Assembly (NCBI GenBank): GCA_963752745.1
Contig: CAVWAK010000023.1
Location: 73,384 to 137,383, forward strand
From: Thiogranum sp963752745
GTDB taxonomy: Bacteria > Pseudomonadota > Gammaproteobacteria > DSM-19610
Length of the DNA: 64,000 nt
Reading direction: 5' to 3'
A program made the position numbers and the translations under genes. The notes beneath the pieces are model-generated. The model did not search any database. It saw only the letters and a list, made by a program, of their open reading frames with translations, and was not told where the DNA came from. This document shows, in pieces, positions 45,543 to 53,984 of the stretch (position 1 is the first letter of the stretch; each line of letters opens with the position of its first letter).

Positions 45543-46961
45543 CTAGTAGCGGTAGTGATCCGGCTTGTAAGGGCCGTCTATCTTGAGGCCGAGGTAGTCA
45601 GCCTGTTCCGGGGTAAGTGTTGTCAGCTGGGCGCCGATTTTTGTCAGGTGCAGTCGCGCGACCTTTTCATCCAGGTGTTTGGGCAGTACAAAAACTTCGT
45701 TCTTGTAGGCGCCCGAGTTGGCGAACAGTTCCATCTGTGCCATTACCTGGTTGGTGAACGAAGCGGACATGACAAAGCTTGGGTGACCGGTAGCACAGCC
45801 CAGGTTAACGAGGCGCCCCTTTGCCAGCACGATAATTTTCTTGCCGTCGGGAAAGATGACGTGATCGACCTGTGGTTTGATTTCTTCCCACTGATATTTC
45901 TCGAGCGAAGCGATATCGATTTCGGAATCAAAGTGGCCGATGTTGCAGACAATGGCCTCATTTTTCATGGCGGCCATGTGGTCGTGGTTGATGACGGATA
46001 AGTTGCCGGTAGTGGTGACAAAAATATCACCAACAGCAGCAGCTTCTTCCATGGTGACAACACGGTAGCCCTCCATGGAGGCCTGCAGTGCACAGATGGG
46101 ATCAATTTCTGTCACCAGTACCGTGGCGCCCATGCCGCGATACGCCTGTGCGCAACCCTTGCCGACATCACCATAACCGAGGACGACGCAGATCTTGCCG
46201 GCAATCATGACGTCGGTTGCACGCTTGATGCCGTCAAGCAGTGATTCGCGGCAGCCGTACAGGTTGTCGAACTTGGACTTGGTTACCGAATCGTTGACAT
46301 TCATGGCGGGGAACAGCAGCTCACCGTCTTCCTGCATCTGGTAGAGGCGGTGCACGCCGGTGGTGGTTTCCTCGGTAACACCTTTAACACTGTCTGCCAT
46401 CTTCTGCCAGTAACCGGGGTTGGATTCCAGTGTGCGCTTCAAGACATCGAGTATGGCTACCCATTCTTCGTTGTCACCGGCTTTGGCAGCCGGAACAGCA
46501 CCGGCTTTTTCGAATTCGACGCCCTTGTGCAGTAACAGGGTGGCGTCGCCGCCATCGTCGAGGATCATGTTAGGCATACCACCGTCCGGCCAGCTCAGTG
46601 CCTGTTCGGTGCACCACCAGTATTCTTCGATGGTTTCACCCTTCCAGGCAAATACGGGGACGCCGGAAGCGGCAATGGCTGCAGCGGCATGATCCTGGGT
46701 TGAGAAGATATTGCAGGACGCCCAGCGGACTTCAGCGCCCAGCTCGACCAGTGTTTCTATCAGTACAGCCGTCTGGATGGTCATGTGCAGACTGCCGGTA
46801 ATGCGCGCGCCCTTGAGTGGCTTCTGCGTACCGAACTCTTCGCGCAGCGCCATCAGGCCGGGCATTTCGACTTCGGCAATAGCGATTTCCTTGCGGCCCC
46901 AATCGGCCAGGTTAATATCTGCGATTTTGTAATCGGCGGAAGAATCTAGAACAGCGTTCAT
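45543..46961 (-). CDS. ahcY: S-adenosylhomocysteine hydrolase
   Basis: Splits S-adenosylhomocysteine into adenosine and homocysteine, relieving product inhibition of methyltransferases. 472 residues with the N-terminal DINLADWGRKEIAIAE, the NAD-binding GYGDVGKGCAQAYRG, GHFDSEIDIASL, and the C-terminal DHYRY. The 40-residue insert relative to the shortest bacterial forms is normal for proteobacteria. GGAGA precedes the ATG. It is controlled by the SAH riboswitch just upstream. Confidence 0.98.
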   Translation of the reverse strand: MNAVLDSSADYKIADINLADWGRKEIAIAEVEMPGLMALREEFGTQKPLKGARITGSLHMTIQTAVLIETLVELGAEVRWASCNIFSTQDHAAAAIAASGVPVFAWKGETIEEYWWCTEQALSWPDGGMPNMILDDGGDATLLLHKGVEFEKAGAVPAAKAGDNEEWVAILDVLKRTLESNPGYWQKMADSVKGVTEETTTGVHRLYQMQEDGELLFPAMNVNDSVTKSKFDNLYGCRESLLDGIKRATDVMIAGKICVVLGYGDVGKGCAQAYRGMGATVLVTEIDPICALQASMEGYRVVTMEEAAAVGDIFVTTTGNLSVINHDHMAAMKNEAIVCNIGHFDSEIDIASLEKYQWEEIKPQVDHVIFPDGKKIIVLAKGRLVNLGCATGHPSFVMSASFTNQVMAQMELFANSGAYKNEVFVLPKHLDEKVARLHLTKIGAQLTTLTPEQADYLGLKIDGPYKPDHYRY

Positions 46962-46983
46962 GGTTCATCTCCAGTAAAACAAA

Positions 46984-47065
46984 GATGAGCGCCGTTGTTT
47001 TGAAGCGCTGGTTTCTCTGAGCCTGACGGGTCGATCCCGCTGCAGCGCCCCTCAGAGAACACAGC
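46984..47065 (-). promoter_or_regulatory. SAH (S-adenosylhomocysteine) riboswitch in the ahcY leader
   Basis: The minus-strand RNA has the SAH-riboswitch order. A P1 stem CUCUGAG/CUCAGAG (47051-47057 with 47015-47021) is followed by GGGGCGCUGCAGCGGG, a short hairpin (CGGG/CCCG) and CAGGCUCAG. A 3' element AACGGCGCUCA (46986-46997) then pairs back to the GGCGC segment to form the pseudoknot. It ends about 22 bases before the ahcY start. Known SAH riboswitches raise ahcY expression when SAH accumulates, so that is the expected output here. Confidence 0.9.
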
Positions 47066-47154
47066 AAATTTGTTAGCTGCGATTATCTCCGATTCGACAG
47101 CTGACGCCAAGTTTGAATAACCCCTGGGCACCTGCCTGCGGGGTTAAACTTACA

Positions 47155-48321
47155 CTAAACGCCAGCGTCAGCCCGAAGCGTTTCGGCTTTGTCGGTTTTT
47201 TCCCAGGTAAAGCCTTCGTGTTCGCGGCCAAAATGCCCGTAAGCAGCGGTTTTCCGGTACTTAATCTTGTCTGTGTTGAGCAGGTCCAGCATTTTCAGGA
47301 TGCCGTAGGGACGCAGATCGAAATGTTCGCGGACCAGTTCGGTGATGCGGCCATCGTCGATTTTCCCGGTGCCGAAGGTGTCTACCATGATGGAGGTCGG
47401 TTCCGCCACGCCAATGGCGTAGGACACCTGTATTTCGCAACGCTCTGCCAGACCTGCAGCGACAATATTCTTGGCCACATAACGGCCTGCATAGGCGGCC
47501 GAGCGATCCACCTTGGACGGATCCTTGCCGGAAAAAGCACCGCCGCCGTGACGTGCTGCACCGCCGTAGGTGTCGACAATGATTTTTCGTCCGGTGAGGC
47601 CGGCATCGCCCATCGGGCCGCCAATCACAAAGGCGCCGGTCGGGTTTATGTGATACTTGGTGTTGCTGTCAAGCCATTCGCTGGGCAGTACGGGTTTAAT
47701 AATGTGTTCCATCACGGCTTCTTCCAGTTCATTGTGATCAATATCAGGCGCGTGCTGGGTGGAGAGCACCACGGCGTCGATACCGACCGGCTTGTTATCC
47801 TTATAGCGGAACGTGACCTGGCTCTTTGCGTCTGGACGCAACCAGCTGAGCGTTCCATCGCGGCGCATTTCAGACTGGCGGTGCACCAGTCGGTGTGAAT
47901 AAGTGATCGGAGCAGGCATCAGCACATCTGTTTCGCTGGTGGCGTAGCCAAACATCAATCCCTGGTCGCCGGCACCCTGGTCTTCGGGTTTGGCTCGGTC
48001 TACACCCTGGTTGATATCCGGTGACTGCACGCCCAACGCGGTCAGTACTGCGCAGGTTTCATAGTCAAAACCCATCTCTGAACTGGTATAGCCAATGTCC
48101 TTGATGGTCTCGCGCATCACGGCTTCATAATCCGGCTTGGCGGTGGTGGTAATTTCGCCAGCTACCATCACCATGCCGGTTTTGAATAGCGTTTCACAGG
48201 CGACACGGGCGTGGGGATCTTCGGCAAGTATTGCGTCGAGTACGGCATCCGAGACCTGGTCGGCCATTTTGTCCGGGTGTCCCTCTGAGACAGATTCTGA
48301 AGTAAACAGGTGTTCGTTCAT
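47155..48321 (-). CDS. metK: S-adenosylmethionine synthetase
   Basis: Makes S-adenosylmethionine from methionine and ATP. 388 residues with SEGHPDKMADQVSD (His of the active site), DQGAGDQGLMFGYA, and GGGAFSGKDPSKVDRSAAYAGR. RBS CGAGGA lies upstream of the ATG. It shares the strand with ahcY and metF, separated from ahcY by 193 bases that contain the SAH riboswitch. Its own leader carries a SAM-II-like pseudoknot and an intrinsic terminator. Confidence 0.98.
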   Translation of the reverse strand: MNEHLFTSESVSEGHPDKMADQVSDAVLDAILAEDPHARVACETLFKTGMVMVAGEITTTAKPDYEAVMRETIKDIGYTSSEMGFDYETCAVLTALGVQSPDINQGVDRAKPEDQGAGDQGLMFGYATSETDVLMPAPITYSHRLVHRQSEMRRDGTLSWLRPDAKSQVTFRYKDNKPVGIDAVVLSTQHAPDIDHNELEEAVMEHIIKPVLPSEWLDSNTKYHINPTGAFVIGGPMGDAGLTGRKIIVDTYGGAARHGGGAFSGKDPSKVDRSAAYAGRYVAKNIVAAGLAERCEIQVSYAIGVAEPTSIMVDTFGTGKIDDGRITELVREHFDLRPYGILKMLDLLNTDKIKYRKTAAYGHFGREHEGFTWEKTDKAETLRADAGV

Positions 48322-48339
48322 TGTTGCGTCCTCGAAAAT

Positions 48340-48374
48340 AAAAAAACCCGCCTGAACAGAGCCCAGGCGGGTTT
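48340..48374 (-). terminator. Intrinsic terminator inside the metK leader (attenuator)
   Basis: On the minus strand, CCCGCCTG (48371-48364) pairs with CAGGCGGG (48354-48347) across a nine-base loop and is followed by seven T residues. The stem ends about 25 bases before the metK ATG, in the same orientation as metK. There is no gene upstream on this strand for several hundred bases that it could serve, so it most likely attenuates metK itself. Confidence 0.8.
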
Positions 48375-48379
48375 ATATA

Positions 48380-48445
48380 AATCGATTGCCTCGCTTTAGC
48401 CGTATTTATTGAGCGCCCGCAATCTGAACTCAAATCGGCGCTATC
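48380..48445 (-). promoter_or_regulatory. SAM-II-like riboswitch candidate in the metK leader
   Basis: Minus-strand order of elements: P1 5' arm AGCGCC (48442-48437), a loop GAUUUGA...GAUUGC, P1 3' arm GGCGCU (48417-48412), then CAAUAAAU and GCUAAA (48400-48395), and GCAAUC (48389-48384), which can pair with the loop GAUUGC as a pseudoknot. SAM-II aptamers have the same H-type pseudoknot, with GAUUU in the loop and AUAAA...GCUAAA in the 3' strand. The terminator at 48340-48374 would be the expression platform. The call rests on remembered consensus and eye-checked pairing only. Confidence 0.65.
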
Positions 48446-48704
48446 CGTGCATTCTAGGGCAGTCATCACCTGGCAGTCAATAAATGCGAAATGTAACCCT
48501 GGGCTGATTGAGCTAAAAACTACCTGAGCAACAGCATTGAAAATAATATATTACTTCATATTCAATTGCTTGTGATAATTTCTGCGTCTTGGTGTTTCAG
48601 TTAATCGGCATCTTCTGGGCCGCCGGCATACATAAGCAGTAGTTAATCGACAGAATGCGCTTAAACTACGCGCTTTCTGACTTCCTGAAATAAAGGCTAG
48701 TGTT

Positions 48705-49268
48705 ATGGTTTCTCTGGAAACACCGGTGTGTGACTTTGGTGTAGCGGCAGTTGATTTTGAATTGCCCGGCGTCGATGGGCGTGTATGGACTCTGGAGCAA
48801 TGTCGCGGTGACAAGGGACTGCTGGTGATGTTTATCTGCAATCACTGTCCCTACGTCAAGGCCATTCTGGATCGTCTGGTGCGCGATACCCGTGAGTTGC
48901 AGGACTTCGGTATAAATAGCGTTGCGATTATGTCGAATGATCCCAGTGAGTACGCCGAGGATTCGTTCGAGAATATGCAGCGCGTGGCTGAGCGGGCCGA
49001 ATTTGGCTTCCCCTATCTGTTGGACGAGACCCAGCAGATCGCCAAAGCTTACGGCGCAGTTTGTACCCCCGATTTTTTTGGTTATAACTCGGACCTGCAA
49101 CTACAGTACCGCGGGCGACTGGATGCCAGCCACAAGCAGGCGGCGCCTGCCGATGCCCGTCGGGAGCTTTTCGAGGCAATGAGTGCTGTGGCAAGGACGG
49201 GGCGTGGTCCTGCGGAGCAAGTCCCCAGCATGGGATGCTCCATTAAATGGCTTGATGCTACGGACTGA
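48705..49268 (+). CDS. Thioredoxin-fold redoxin (AhpC/TSA-like) protein
   Basis: A 187-residue protein of the peroxiredoxin-like/thioredoxin-like family: DFELPGVDGRVWTLEQ, then an active-site-like CNHCPY (Cys45, Cys48), IMSNDPSEYAEDSFENM, and FGFPYLLDETQQIAKAYGAVCTPDFFG. The CxxC and the cis-Pro in CTPDFF are consistent with a thiol oxidoreductase. There is no signal peptide, so it acts in the cytoplasm. Divergent from metK and closed by a terminator at 49302. Confidence 0.88.
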   Translation: MVSLETPVCDFGVAAVDFELPGVDGRVWTLEQCRGDKGLLVMFICNHCPYVKAILDRLVRDTRELQDFGINSVAIMSNDPSEYAEDSFENMQRVAERAEFGFPYLLDETQQIAKAYGAVCTPDFFGYNSDLQLQYRGRLDASHKQAAPADARRELFEAMSAVARTGRGPAEQVPSMGCSIKWLDATD

Positions 49269-49590
49269 CGTTTTTTCTATACATATATAAGGTGTACTTG
49301 GGCCTCTGGACGACCGTCCAGAGGCTTTTTGGGCTCAAAATGGTGCAGTCGTCAATTCCTTGTCGTTAATAGAAAACAACGGTTGCTCCCTGTTGCCATC
49401 TGGTAGAGAATGGCGCGCTCGAAATTGCCTGCCTGTCCAGATTGCTCTGTGAGTGAACTGGGCGGTCTGACGCCAGACCCGGCCCGGCATATAACACAAT
49501 TATTGGGTGGCTCAGCGCGGTATCCGTGCGGGGGCCGCCTTTGCCGTCGTCAAGCGGCTTACAGATTTAAAACACTGACAGGAGACAGCA
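49269..49590 (+). other. Gene-free region upstream of tkt
   Basis: Contains the redoxin terminator (49302-49330) and about 260 bases ahead of tkt, including AGGAG directly before its ATG. A 64-codon frame at 49410-49604 overlaps the tkt start, has no ribosome binding site and no family resemblance, so I do not call it a gene. The promoter for the tkt-gap-pgk-pyk-fba run should lie here. Confidence 0.6.
49302..49330 (+). terminator. Intrinsic terminator after the redoxin gene
   Basis: Perfect 10-bp stem GCCTCTGGAC/GTCCAGAGGC with loop GACC, followed by TTTTT. It lies 33 bases past the redoxin stop and isolates it from tkt. Confidence 0.9.
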
Positions 49591-51597
49591 ATGGCCTCTC
49601 GTAAAGACCTCGCCAATGCCATTCGTGCACTCAGCATGGATGCCGTTCAGAAAGCCAAGTCCGGCCACCCGGGCGCACCTATGGGCATGGCAGATATTGC
49701 CGAAGTGCTCTGGAACGATCACATGAATCACAACCCGGCAAATCCGAAGTGGGTTGACCGTGATCGCTTCATTCTTTCCAATGGCCACGGCTCAATGCTG
49801 ATTTATTCGTTGCTGCATCTCACCGGCTACGACCTTTCCATTGATGACCTGAAGAACTTCCGCCAGTTGCACTCAAAGACCCCGGGTCATCCCGAATACG
49901 GTTATGCACCAGGTGTTGAAACTACCACCGGCCCTCTGGGGCAGGGCATCACCAATGCCGTCGGCATGGCGATCGCCGAAAAAGTTCTGGGCGGACAGTT
50001 TAACCGCGATGGCCACCACATCGTCGACCACTACACTTATGTATTCATGGGTGATGGTTGCATGATGGAAGGCATCTCCCACGAATCATGCTCGCTGGCC
50101 GGCACACTGGGTCTGGGCAAGCTGATTGCATTCTGGGATGACAACGGTATTTCTATCGATGGCCACGTCGAGGGCTGGTTCAGCGATGACACCCCGGGTC
50201 GTTTTGAAGCCTACGGCTGGCACGTTATCCGCGACGTTGACGGTCACGATCCGGAAGCGATTGATAAGGCTGTTCGCGAAGCCCGGTCGGTTAACGACAA
50301 GCCCACCATGATTTGCACCAAGACCGTGATTGGTTACGGTGCGCCCAACCTGTGCGGTAGCCATGATTGCCACGGTGCCCCGTTGGGTGAAGATGAAATC
50401 AAGGCGACGCGTGAAAACATCGGCTGGAAGCATGCTCCGTTTGAAGTACCGGACGATGTTTACGCCGGCTGGAACGGAAAAGAAAAAGGCGCCAGTGCCG
50501 AGAGTGCCTGGAACGACAAGTTCGCCGCGTACAAGGCTGCACATCCGGAACTGGCAGCTGAATTTGAACGCCGCGTAGCCGGTAAGTTGCCAGTCAACTG
50601 GGCGGAAGATGCCGCCAAGTTTGTTGCTGAAGTGAACAACAAGGCAGAAACTATTGCTTCACGTAAGGCTTCACAGAATGCCCTTAACGGCTTCGGTCCG
50701 TTGTTGCCTGAATTCCTTGGTGGTTCGGCTGATCTGGCCGGTTCCAACCTGACTATCTGGTCAGGTTCCAAGGGGGTCAGCAACACCATCGCTGATGGTA
50801 ACTACATCTACTACGGTGTGCGTGAATTCGGAATGTCTGCCATCATGAATGGCGTTGCGCTGCATGGTGGTTTCATTCCCTATGGCGCGACCTTCCTGAT
50901 GTTCTCGGAATATGCGCGTAATGCTCTGCGTATGGCTGCGTTGATGAAGATTCAGAGTCTGTTTGTGTATACACACGACTCAATCGGCCTGGGCGAAGAC
51001 GGTCCGACCCACCAGCCGGTGGAGCAGACCGCAACGCTGCGCATGATTCCCAATATGGCAGTCTGGCGTCCCTGTGACGCTGTGGAGTCTGCTGTGTCAT
51101 GGAAGGTGGCTGTCGAGCATACCGGCGGTCCGAGCTGCCTGATCTTCTCTCGCCAGAATCTGGCTCACCAGACCCGGACCGATGAGCAGATTGCAAACAT
51201 CGAGCGCGGCGCTTACATCCTTAAGAATTGTGACGGTACGCCGGACGTGATCGTGATTGCCACTGGCTCCGAAGTGGGACTGGCTATGGACGCAGCAGCA
51301 AAGAGCGGCCGCAAGGTTCGCGTCGTTTCCATGCCGTCGACCAACGTGTTTGATGCCCAGGACGATGCCTACCGTGAGTCGGTATTACCGTCAGCGGTGA
51401 CTGCACGTGTTGCCGTCGAGGCGGGTGTTACTGACTTCTGGCGGAAATATGTTGGTCTGAATGGTCAGGTTATCGGTATTGACAGCTTCGGTGAATCAGC
51501 GCCGGCTGGTGATCTGTTCAAACACTTTGGCTTTACGGTTGAAAACGTCGTCGCGGCGATTGACGGCGTTGCCGCCAAGGTCGACGCGGTAGCCTAG
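49591..51597 (+). CDS. tkt: Transketolase
   Basis: A thiamine-diphosphate enzyme that moves two-carbon ketol units among sugar phosphates in the Calvin cycle and pentose phosphate pathway. 668 residues, full length: GHPGAPMGMADIAEVLW at the N-terminus, the ThDP motif GDGCMMEGISHE...NGISIDGHVEGW, HDSIGLGEDGPTHQPVEQ, and a C-terminal domain. AGGAG is placed upstream of the ATG. First gene of a glycolysis/Calvin block. Confidence 0.98.
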   Translation: MASRKDLANAIRALSMDAVQKAKSGHPGAPMGMADIAEVLWNDHMNHNPANPKWVDRDRFILSNGHGSMLIYSLLHLTGYDLSIDDLKNFRQLHSKTPGHPEYGYAPGVETTTGPLGQGITNAVGMAIAEKVLGGQFNRDGHHIVDHYTYVFMGDGCMMEGISHESCSLAGTLGLGKLIAFWDDNGISIDGHVEGWFSDDTPGRFEAYGWHVIRDVDGHDPEAIDKAVREARSVNDKPTMICTKTVIGYGAPNLCGSHDCHGAPLGEDEIKATRENIGWKHAPFEVPDDVYAGWNGKEKGASAESAWNDKFAAYKAAHPELAAEFERRVAGKLPVNWAEDAAKFVAEVNNKAETIASRKASQNALNGFGPLLPEFLGGSADLAGSNLTIWSGSKGVSNTIADGNYIYYGVREFGMSAIMNGVALHGGFIPYGATFLMFSEYARNALRMAALMKIQSLFVYTHDSIGLGEDGPTHQPVEQTATLRMIPNMAVWRPCDAVESAVSWKVAVEHTGGPSCLIFSRQNLAHQTRTDEQIANIERGAYILKNCDGTPDVIVIATGSEVGLAMDAAAKSGRKVRVVSMPSTNVFDAQDDAYRESVLPSAVTARVAVEAGVTDFWRKYVGLNGQVIGIDSFGESAPAGDLFKHFGFTVENVVAAIDGVAAKVDAVA

Positions 51598-51651
51598 GTC
51601 CCTGATAAAAGATTTTGTTTCAGATTTACATAAAATTACGGAGAGATTCAC

Positions 51652-52660
51652 ATGACAGTTAAAGTCGGTATTAATGGTTTTGGCCGCATCGGCCGTATGG
51701 CATTCCGTGCGATTGCAAAGGATTTCAACGACGATATCGAAGTTGTTGGTATCAATGATCTGCTGGAAGCCGATTACCTTGCCTACATGCTGAAGTACGA
51801 TTCGGTCCACGGTAACTTTGACGGTGATATTGCTGTTGACGGCAACAACCTGGTTGTTAATGGTAAAACTATTCGCCTGACCGCCGAACGTGATCCTGGC
51901 AACCTGAAGTGGAGCGACATCGGCGCAGAGCTGGTTATCGAGTGCACCGGTTTCTTCCTGACCGAGGAAAGCTGCCAGAAGCACATCGATGCCGGCGCCA
52001 AGAAGGTTGTGCAGAGTGCACCTTCCAAAGATGGTACGCCGATGTTTGTTTACGGTGTTAACCACGACACATATGCCGGTCAGGCGATTGTTTCGGCAGC
52101 TTCCTGCACCACTAACTGCCTGGCACCAGTTGCAAAGGTACTGAATGACAAGTGGGGCATCAAGCGCGGCCTGATGACTACCGTCCATGCTGCAACTGCT
52201 ACCCAGAAAACCGTTGACGGTCCTTCCATGAAAGACTGGCGCGGTGGTCGCGGTATTCTTGAAAACATCATTCCTTCTTCCACCGGTGCTGCCAAGGCCG
52301 TGGGTGTTGTGCTGCCGGAACTGAATGGCAAGCTGACCGGTATGGCTTTCCGCGTGCCGACCTCTGACGTGTCTGTGGTTGATCTGACCGTTGAGCTGGA
52401 AAAAGACGCTACCTACGACGACATCTGTGCGGCCATGAAAGCATGCTTCTGAAAATGGTGCTATGAGCCAGACTCTGGGTTACACCGACGAGAAGGTAGT
52501 ATCTACCGATTTCCGTGGTTGTGGCTTCTCCTCGATCTTCGATTCGGAAGCCGGTATCGCGCTGGACGGCACTTTCGTCAAGCTCGTCTCCTGGTACGAC
52601 AATGAGTACGGTTACACCTGCAACATGCTGCGTTTCGTCAGCCACGTTGCTGCTAACTGA
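51652..52660 (+). pseudogene. gap: Glyceraldehyde-3-phosphate dehydrogenase, interrupted by one frameshift (likely sequencing indel)
   Basis: Together the two frames encode a complete GAPDH of 335 residues: NAD-binding INGFGRIGR, catalytic ASCTTNCLAP, and the C-terminal SWYDNEYGY. Frame one (51652-52452) ends in ...AAMKACF and a stop. Deleting T at 52444 restores AMKAASENGAMSQTLGY in the second frame (52463 onward). Everything else is conserved, so the insertion is probably an assembly error rather than decay. The enzyme reduces or oxidises the C3 sugar phosphate between tkt/fba and pgk. Confidence 0.93.
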
Positions 52661-52675
52661 TCAGCTCTGATGGGT

Positions 52676-52719
52676 GGGGCAGGTTGTGCTTTCCGGCATA
52701 ACCTGCCCCGTCTGTTTTT
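52676..52719 (+). terminator. Hairpin with T-tract after gap
   Basis: A 10-bp stem GGGGCAGGTT/AACCTGCCCC with a 14-base loop, followed after five bases by TTTTT. It may partially terminate between gap and pgk, or process a common transcript. Confidence 0.6.
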
Positions 52720-52790
52720 AGAGCGTCGCCAGAGGCTTTTGGTAAACAGCGTGGTTACCAAAATTCTTTGAAAAATTTGGAGTTTTGACA

Positions 52791-53969
52791 ATGTCCTTCA
52801 TCAAGTTGACTGATCTCGATCTTGCCGGAAAACGTGTACTGATTCGTGCCGACCTTAATGTGCCTGTCAAAGACGGCAAGGTGACGTCCGATGCGCGTAT
52901 CACGGCTTCCATGCCGACTATTGAGCACTGCATGAAGGCAGGCGCGAAGGTGATGGTTATGTCGCACCGCGGTCGTCCAGAGGAAGGCGTGGTGGATGAA
53001 GAAAATTCCATGCAGCCGATTGCTGATGATATGTCTGCCAAGCTGGGCAAGAATGTTCCTCTGGTCAAGGGTTACCTGGACAATGCCCCGGATGTTGCCG
53101 AGGGTGAAGTGGTGCTGCTCGAAAATGTACGCTTCAATGCCGGCGAAAAGAAAGATAACGAAGAGCTTGCAAAGAAATACGCAGCGCTTTGTGACATCTA
53201 TGTGATGGACGCATTTGGCACAGCCCACCGTGCCCAGGCATCGACGCATGGTGCCGGCAAGTTTGCGCCTGCTGCCTGTGCCGGTTTGTTGCTGGCTGGA
53301 GAGCTGGATGCACTGGGCAAGGCGCTGGCAGAACCGGCGCGTCCGATGGTGGCGATCGTCGGTGGGTCCAAGGTGTCGACCAAGTTGACTGTGCTGGAAG
53401 CGCTGTCCGAGAAAGTTGATCAGCTGGTTGTTGGTGGTGGTATTGCCAATACGTTCCTCAAGGCGACCGGCAAGAACGTTGGCAAGTCCCTGTGTGAAAA
53501 CGATCTGGTGGGTACGGCTAACAAGCTTATCGAAAAGATGTCCGCACGCGGTGCCAGTATACCGATTGCTGCTGACGTGGTTTGTGGCAAGCAGTTCGAT
53601 GAAAACGAGCCGGCGGTACTGAAAGACGCGGCAGATGTGGCCGATGACGACATGATTTTCGACATTGGTCCGAAGTCCGCCAAGGAACTGGCTGATATTA
53701 TCAGCAAGGCGGGCACTATTATCTGGAACGGCCCGGTTGGTGTTTTCGAATTTGATCAGTTTGGTGAAGGTACCAAGACTGTTTCCATGGCAATTGCCAA
53801 TGCTAACGGGTTCAGCCTGGCTGGTGGCGGGGACACGATTGCCGCAATCCAGAAATACGACATTTACGACAAGGTCTCCTATATTTCGACGGCCGGTGGC
53901 GCATTCCTGGAATACCTCGAGGGCAAGACATTGCCCGCAGTAGCTATGCTGGAGGCACGCGCCAGGTAG
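52791..53969 (+). CDS. pgk: Phosphoglycerate kinase
   Basis: Transfers phosphate between 1,3-bisphosphoglycerate and ADP; in carbon fixation it runs in the ATP-consuming direction. 392 residues with RVLIRADLNVPVKDGKV, MSHRGRPEEG, DAFGTAHRAQAST, GGSKVSTKLTVLE, and GGGDTIAAI at the C-terminal nucleotide site. ATG 52791 has GGAG nine bases upstream; the TTG two codons earlier is not needed. Confidence 0.98.
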   Translation: MSFIKLTDLDLAGKRVLIRADLNVPVKDGKVTSDARITASMPTIEHCMKAGAKVMVMSHRGRPEEGVVDEENSMQPIADDMSAKLGKNVPLVKGYLDNAPDVAEGEVVLLENVRFNAGEKKDNEELAKKYAALCDIYVMDAFGTAHRAQASTHGAGKFAPAACAGLLLAGELDALGKALAEPARPMVAIVGGSKVSTKLTVLEALSEKVDQLVVGGGIANTFLKATGKNVGKSLCENDLVGTANKLIEKMSARGASIPIAADVVCGKQFDENEPAVLKDAADVADDDMIFDIGPKSAKELADIISKAGTIIWNGPVGVFEFDQFGEGTKTVSMAIANANGFSLAGGGDTIAAIQKYDIYDKVSYISTAGGAFLEYLEGKTLPAVAMLEARAR

Positions 53970-53984
53970 ACCCGGCCAAGACTA

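Larger units (their letters stand above)
48322..48704. other. 383-base gene-free region between divergent metK and redoxin genes
   Basis: The metK-proximal half holds the attenuator and the SAM-II-like leader described separately. From about 48450 to 48704 I see AT-rich sequence suitable for the two divergent promoters (for example TATTGAAAATAATATATTAC near 48530-48555) but no convincing gene, tRNA or further RNA element. Confidence 0.6.

Noticed and set aside
47113..47898. 261-codon plus-strand frame opposite metK
   Set aside because: Shadow of the metK coding strand; no recognisable domain.
49410..49604. 64-codon frame upstream of tkt with two CxxC-like pairs
   Set aside because: No ribosome binding site, overlaps the tkt start, and no family similarity; probably leader sequence.
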